NCBI GenBank assembly: GCA_039105265.1
Contig: JAPFFF010000001.1
Location: 2,418,001 to 2,482,000, forward strand
Origin: Tritrichomonas musculus
Lineage: Eukaryota > Parabasalia > Tritrichomonadida > Tritrichomonadidae
Length of the DNA: 64,000 nucleotides
Direction: 5' to 3'
Positions 60,382 to 64,000 of this stretch are shown here, in pieces; the first letter of the stretch is position 1, and each line of letters begins with the position of its first letter. The notes under the pieces were generated by a model. It saw nothing but the letters and a program-made list of their open reading frames with translations. It searched no databases and was not told the origin of the DNA. The position numbers and the translations under genes are program-made.

Positions 60382-61280
60382 CAAATAATACCATTTTACA
60401 CTCCTGTATTTTAAATGATGTTGTTATTTTTTTCAATCAGAATTTTGTGGGTATAAAAAGGTGTTTTTGATTTTAAGAATAATGGCGGGGTTTAGTTAAG
60501 AAAAAAAAATGGAATTTTATATATTGCAATCTCTTATTGTTTTATTACATCGACTTTAAATTATTAATAAATGAAAATTACTAAGAATGCTAGACTAGTA
60601 TTTTTGAGAGTGGAATAATGGAGATATAATTTAAAGAAATAGTACTTTTTTGGCCATCTCTCATGGTTAGTATGTAATTGTTTTAATTATCCTAGATAGA
60701 TATCAGTCTTCAGTTGTCTAGGAGGTTTGTGCAGCATTTTTTTATAAATTTGTTTCTATATGAAGTTTCCCATCAGGGTGAAACTCTGTTGAAGCCAATA
60801 GCAACATCAGAATTACTGATTAACAATTAAACAATATTTGTTTTAATTATTGGCTAATAGAAACACAAAAGGAATATAGAATTTCTTGGAAAGATGTATT
60901 TATAGAATTTTGTATTGAAGCTTTATTATAGATGAAGTTGCTTATTGTTTATCTTGCATTTTCTGATACACCTCTTGAAAAAGTTTGGCTAAAATGCTTT
61001 TTTTTTCAGCTCAGATAGCATATGCATATAAGCTTTTGTTTTGATGTGGCACAAATCATCGCTAATGTCAAGTATATTGTCTTAATCAAAGAGTTTAATT
61101 CTGACAGAAAAAATGATTTGAATATTATGAATTATTCTGATTAGCTCCAACTCAAATTTCTTATCCTAAGTAACTTATCCATTTCGAAAAACTACTATAT
61201 CAGAACATACTTTCCTTACATTATTAATCTTTTTATGGTTTTTTCCTTACATTTTTCAATTTGAACTTACGCCAATCCCA
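60382..61280. other. Intergenic, less AT-biased in places, no gene recognised
   Basis: 60660-61130 has mixed composition, and TCCTAGA at about 60690 pairs with TCTAGGA at about 60717 as a small hairpin. I considered an RNA gene here but saw no diagnostic boxes. No coding frame. Confidence 0.5.
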
Positions 61281-61553
61281 ATGGAGGATGTTGACCCCCA
61301 ATTGAGATGGAAAGTTTTTGAGGGTGCATGCGAAGAATCTCTTCACCGTATCAGATCACATGTCGCTCTCAAACTCAATATTGAACCTTCGTACATTTAT
61401 CATAAAAGGAACAAGCACCAGTTCACTAATATAAGGCACGAAGAACTTTTCAGCATTCAAAGAAGATTGAACAATCTCAAAAAGTTGGGGAGCGACATTG
61501 AATTAGTTAACAAACTGGACAAACTGGCTGAAGACTCAAACTTTTTGAAATAA
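61281..61553 (+). CDS. Small hypothetical helical protein
   Basis: 90 residues from ATG 61281. Mostly charged helices (WKVFEGACEESLHRIRSHVA, IRHEELFSIQRRLNNLKKLG) ending NKLDKLAEDSNFLK. Composition is less AT-biased than the surroundings, supporting real coding history. No domain recognised. Its last codons lie inside the left arm of an inverted duplication (61538 on), so the present stop may be secondary. Confidence 0.5.
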   Translation: MEDVDPQLRWKVFEGACEESLHRIRSHVALKLNIEPSYIYHKRNKHQFTNIRHEELFSIQRRLNNLKKLGSDIELVNKLDKLAEDSNFLK

Positions 61554-61690
61554 TTTTAAATTTTTAAAATACTGAATATTCTAGAATGGCCCCATGGAAC
61601 TATTCTCATTTTACGACGTTTATCAAACTTAGATAAAAATAAAAACCCTAAAGAATATAAAAAAATAAAACAATACCCCAAACTTGGAAT
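61538..61690 (+). repeat. Inverted duplication, left arm
   Basis: Similar over its length to the reverse complement of 62681-62863: AAACTTTTTGAAATAATTTT, GAATATTCTAGAATGGCCC, CTAAAGAATATAAAAA and ACCCCAAACTTGGAATT are shared, with scattered substitutions. The arms have diverged noticeably, so the event is not recent. Confidence 0.8.
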
Positions 61691-61981
61691 TATATTTCAA
61701 ATTCATCAATTACCAGGTGATTTCATAACTTATTATAGCTCAATTTTGCTCAACTTCAAATGTTTTTATAAATTCAATTTGTTCAAAACAATTTAATTCA
61801 CATTTACAATACCCTAACCTGTTATTTCGTTGTATAAAAAGAAAAGAATTACGAAATAAAATTATAGAAATTTTGAAGATATAAAATATACTTAAAAAAA
61901 TAGTGAAGATGAATTTTGCAACATACTTTTTGATGGATCTACAAGGAATTTTGAAAGTATTATTTCAAAATTCAGAATGCT

Positions 61982-62140
61982 GAAGATGCTTCAGCAGAAA
62001 ATGTTACATTAATAGCAGTTGATGCTAATAATTTTATTAATCAAAATACAAATCTGGAATTAATTGGCGTATGTACAGTACCCTGGTGCAATTGCGTAAA
62101 AGCATTCAATCAGACCCAGCAAATACTCGCACACAATTAA
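61982..62140 (+). pseudogene. Thioredoxin/PDI domain fragment, degenerate
   Basis: An open stretch of 52 codons reads IAVDANNFINQNTNLELIGV followed by CTVPWCNCVKAFNQTQQILA. The order NNF, then a hydrophobic strand, then PWCxC-K and a helix, matches the start of a PDI-type thioredoxin domain (xxNFxxxV...APWCGHCK). The active site is WCNC, one residue short of CGHC. The rest of the fold is lost. It lies between the arms of the inverted duplication. Confidence 0.5.
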
Positions 62141-62456
62141 CCTAAAATTTTTTTTGAATGAATTGATTGTTTCTCCCATTTGATTAATAATTTCAATTAC
62201 TATGATGTATCTGAAGATTCTAGAGATAGTGTTGAATACTCATCTGAAAATTTGAGTACACATATTCATTAGATTCTCAATCCACTTTTATCGCCTCCCC
62301 ATTATAACATTTTAATATTTATATAAATTCATTTTGTCCAGGTTCAATTTGGGAAGATGGATACCGCATCTTTGTTGTGCTTCATTGAACCATTTCCGTC
62401 CTTGCGATATCTTCTTCATCTTCTGGTCTGGAGAGAAGTTGTAAATGTAATTTGAG

Positions 62457-62813
62457 TTATGTGAAGTTATTAACCGATTCATTCATTTCATATTCAGAAT
62501 TGATAATGTTTCCATCTTCGCTGGAACTGCTGACAGATGAATCACCAATAATTTGATTATTAGTTAAATCGTTATTATATGAGTTGGAACAAATGCCATT
62601 GTTTAAAAAAGAAGAAAGATCAATGTCTGAATCTTGATGATCTTCAATGATTTGATTATTTGTTAATTCATTATTATGCGAATTCCAAGTTTGGGGTATT
62701 GCTTTATTAAGTGAATTCCAAGTTTGATGTATTATTTTATTTTTATATTCTTTAGAGTTTTCATTTAAATCCAAATTTGATAAAGTCGTGAAATGAGAAA
62801 AGTTCCTTGGGCC
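62457..62813 (-). pseudogene. Asn/Ser-rich gene fragment in the inverted duplication
   Basis: About 118 codons are open but without an ATG at the front. The internal repeats are KIIHQTWNSLNKAIPQTWNS and ELTNNQIIEDHQDSDID / DLTNNQIIGDSSVSSSS. The 5' part lies in the right arm of the inverted duplication and corresponds to sequence after the gene at 61281. Probably a non-functional remnant; family unknown. Confidence 0.45.
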
Positions 62814-62863
62814 ATTCTAGAATATTCAATATTTTTACAATTCAAAATTATTTCAAAAAGTTT
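62681..62863 (-). repeat. Inverted duplication, right arm
   Basis: Partner of 61538-61690. It also carries a small internal tandem copy of GTGAATTCCAAGTTTG-like sequence (near 62679 and 62710). Confidence 0.8.
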
Positions 62864-63474
62864 AAAATATTTAGTTTATTTTAATAAAAATAAAATAAAT
62901 TATACATTTCTTATTACATTTATTTGGGGAATGGTTTAAGCCTACACCACTTTTTCAAAGGAAAATTGAAAATTGACAATGCTTTGTTCATTTAATCACC
63001 TATGACGATCATTTTTTTAACCTAATCAGATGAGCAAATCTTTTTTTTCTTTTCTATTGCAGTTGACCATCAATGATTTTTTTATATACCATATTAATAG
63101 ATACAATGATTAGTTTTTATTTATTTTTTATTTCTATATCTACTATTATAAATAAGATAAATCGATAATTTAAAAACTCTCTGAAAAAGTGATGCGGGCA
63201 TAAACTATACCTCATTTTTTTTTATATTATATAAATGCTAAATTATATGATTATCAGATAAATCCATATTTTAAATATAAATAATTAATTTATTTTCCAA
63301 AATACTTATGAAAATATAATTATCATTAATATTTGCCTGAAATATAAATTCCAGTAGAAAAATTAACGCAAGAATTAGAGGGTGGTATCAAACGAATAAG
63401 TGTCTTCTGCAGATTGCAAATATGCCATTATTGTTGGCTAAAAATGTAATGACTAAAAAATATTAGAAAAAAAA
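62864..63474. other. Intergenic, AT-rich
   Basis: No gene seen between the inverted duplication and tRNA-Ala. Confidence 0.6.
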
Positions 63475-63546
63475 TGGATACTCGGGGGATCGAACCCCGG
63501 GCCTCTACAATGCAAATGTAGCGCTCTACCACTGAGCTAAGTACCC
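63475..63546 (-). tRNA. tRNA-Ala (anticodon UGC)
   Basis: 72 nt, no intron. Acceptor GGGTACT pairs with AGTATCC with the G3·U70 wobble that specifies alanine. D arm GCTCAGTGGTAGAGC, anticodon stem CTACA/TGTAG with loop TTTGCAT (anticodon TGC), T arm CGGGG-TTCGATC-CCCCG, discriminator A; CCA is not encoded. A and B boxes are intact. It reads GCA alanine codons (and others by wobble). Confidence 0.97.
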
Positions 63547-64000
63547 AACCTGATATAAAAAATAATTTAAATTATTTAAACTTATGTTCCATTATTTTCA
63601 ATATTGAATAAAAACTTTCATTTTTCAGAAGGAAAATATGAAATACAATTCAATTCTTTCCCAAATCAATCAAATTATTTTGATTATAATCACTGCCTGT
63701 CTTGAATATTCAGTAATTAATATTTAATTTTTTTTTAATTGGATCTTATCCTTTTTTTGAAAAATTTTAATTATTTAAAGCTCTATTCTAATTATACTAA
63801 ATCAAAATAATTACATTATTTATTAAAATAATTAATAAATAACTATATAAATATATATAAATATAATTAAAGTTATTAATTGAAATGCTATTATTTTATG
63901 GAAAATTTCAAATAAATAAAACAGTAACATCTCAAATTGAAAAATAAAAAAATAATCAATGTTCAATTTTCAATTATCTAATAAAAAATGAAAACATGCA
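63547..64000. other. AT-rich end of window
   Basis: No gene or repeat recognised. Confidence 0.6.

Noticed and set aside
61020-61130. C/D-type small nucleolar RNA
   Set aside because: TGATGT and CTGA occur but not as proper C and D boxes with a terminal stem.
1-64000. CRISPR arrays, operons, ribosome-binding sites, riboswitches
   Set aside because: The sequence is eukaryotic nuclear DNA; no spaced repeat array or bacterial signals were seen.
1-64000. Retroviral, LTR or Polinton-type element
   Set aside because: No reverse transcriptase, integrase, capsid, protein-primed polymerase or LTR pair was recognised; the decayed zone at 1746-3432 could not be assigned to such a family.

Overview
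The window reads as nuclear DNA of a parabasalid protist, most likely Tritrichomonas or a close relative. It is very AT-rich. Its genes are mostly single-exon and use the standard code. The protein families fit too: TKL-type kinases and pseudokinases, BTB/BACK-like proteins with discoidin (F5/8C-like) ends, BspA-type leucine-rich repeats, DUF3447/ankyrin proteins, two-repeat Myb factors, and a histone H3 with trichomonad-type divergence. Several starts have a TCATTW-like Initiator just upstream of the ATG. Species is inferred, not proven.

Layout: 1-10.5 kb holds the N-terminal part of a pseudokinase gene, a decayed gene zone (coiled coil, an unknown fragment, a Hel2/ZNF598-like C-terminus) and a 1,960-residue protein with three tandem pseudokinase units plus a fourth kinase-like region. 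10.5-14 kb is almost gene-free. 14-23 kb holds a Myb factor, a beta-helix/twin-RING protein head-to-head with an E1-like protein lacking the catalytic Cys, a solitary HECT C-lobe with His in place of Cys, and a DHHC acyltransferase. 23-33 kb holds a calpain with a prenylation-type C-terminus, a degenerate small-GTPase/coiled-coil protein, two discoidin-ended proteins, a C2-like protein and an E2 pseudogene. 34-45 kb holds a second Myb, NMNAT, a MULE-like non-autonomous element, a kinase-Sel1-Rab fusion, a BspA pseudogene and an ankyrin locus whose modules are separated by AT-rich gaps. 46-53 kb holds a transposase-like gene with a SANT-like partner, a perfect 330-bp inverted repeat enclosing a nested MITE, and a protein with a 9-bp minisatellite. 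53-64 kb holds a tRNA-Gln-like locus, a membrane lipase split in two frames, nicotinamide riboside kinase, a type I membrane protein, a TTAA-flanked MITE, histone H3, an inverted duplication and tRNA-Ala(UGC).

Two themes link genes. NMNAT and NRK together would convert nicotinamide riboside to NAD. Ubiquitin-pathway parts are concentrated between 15.8 and 31.4 kb, but the E1-like and HECT-like members have lost their thioester Cys and the E2 is a pseudogene; only the RING ligase looks active. A non-catalytic, regulatory ubiquitin-pathway set is the most interesting hypothesis here, and it is inference. Several predicted starts are non-ATG codons in AT-rich leaders; I chose the first in-frame ATG in each case.
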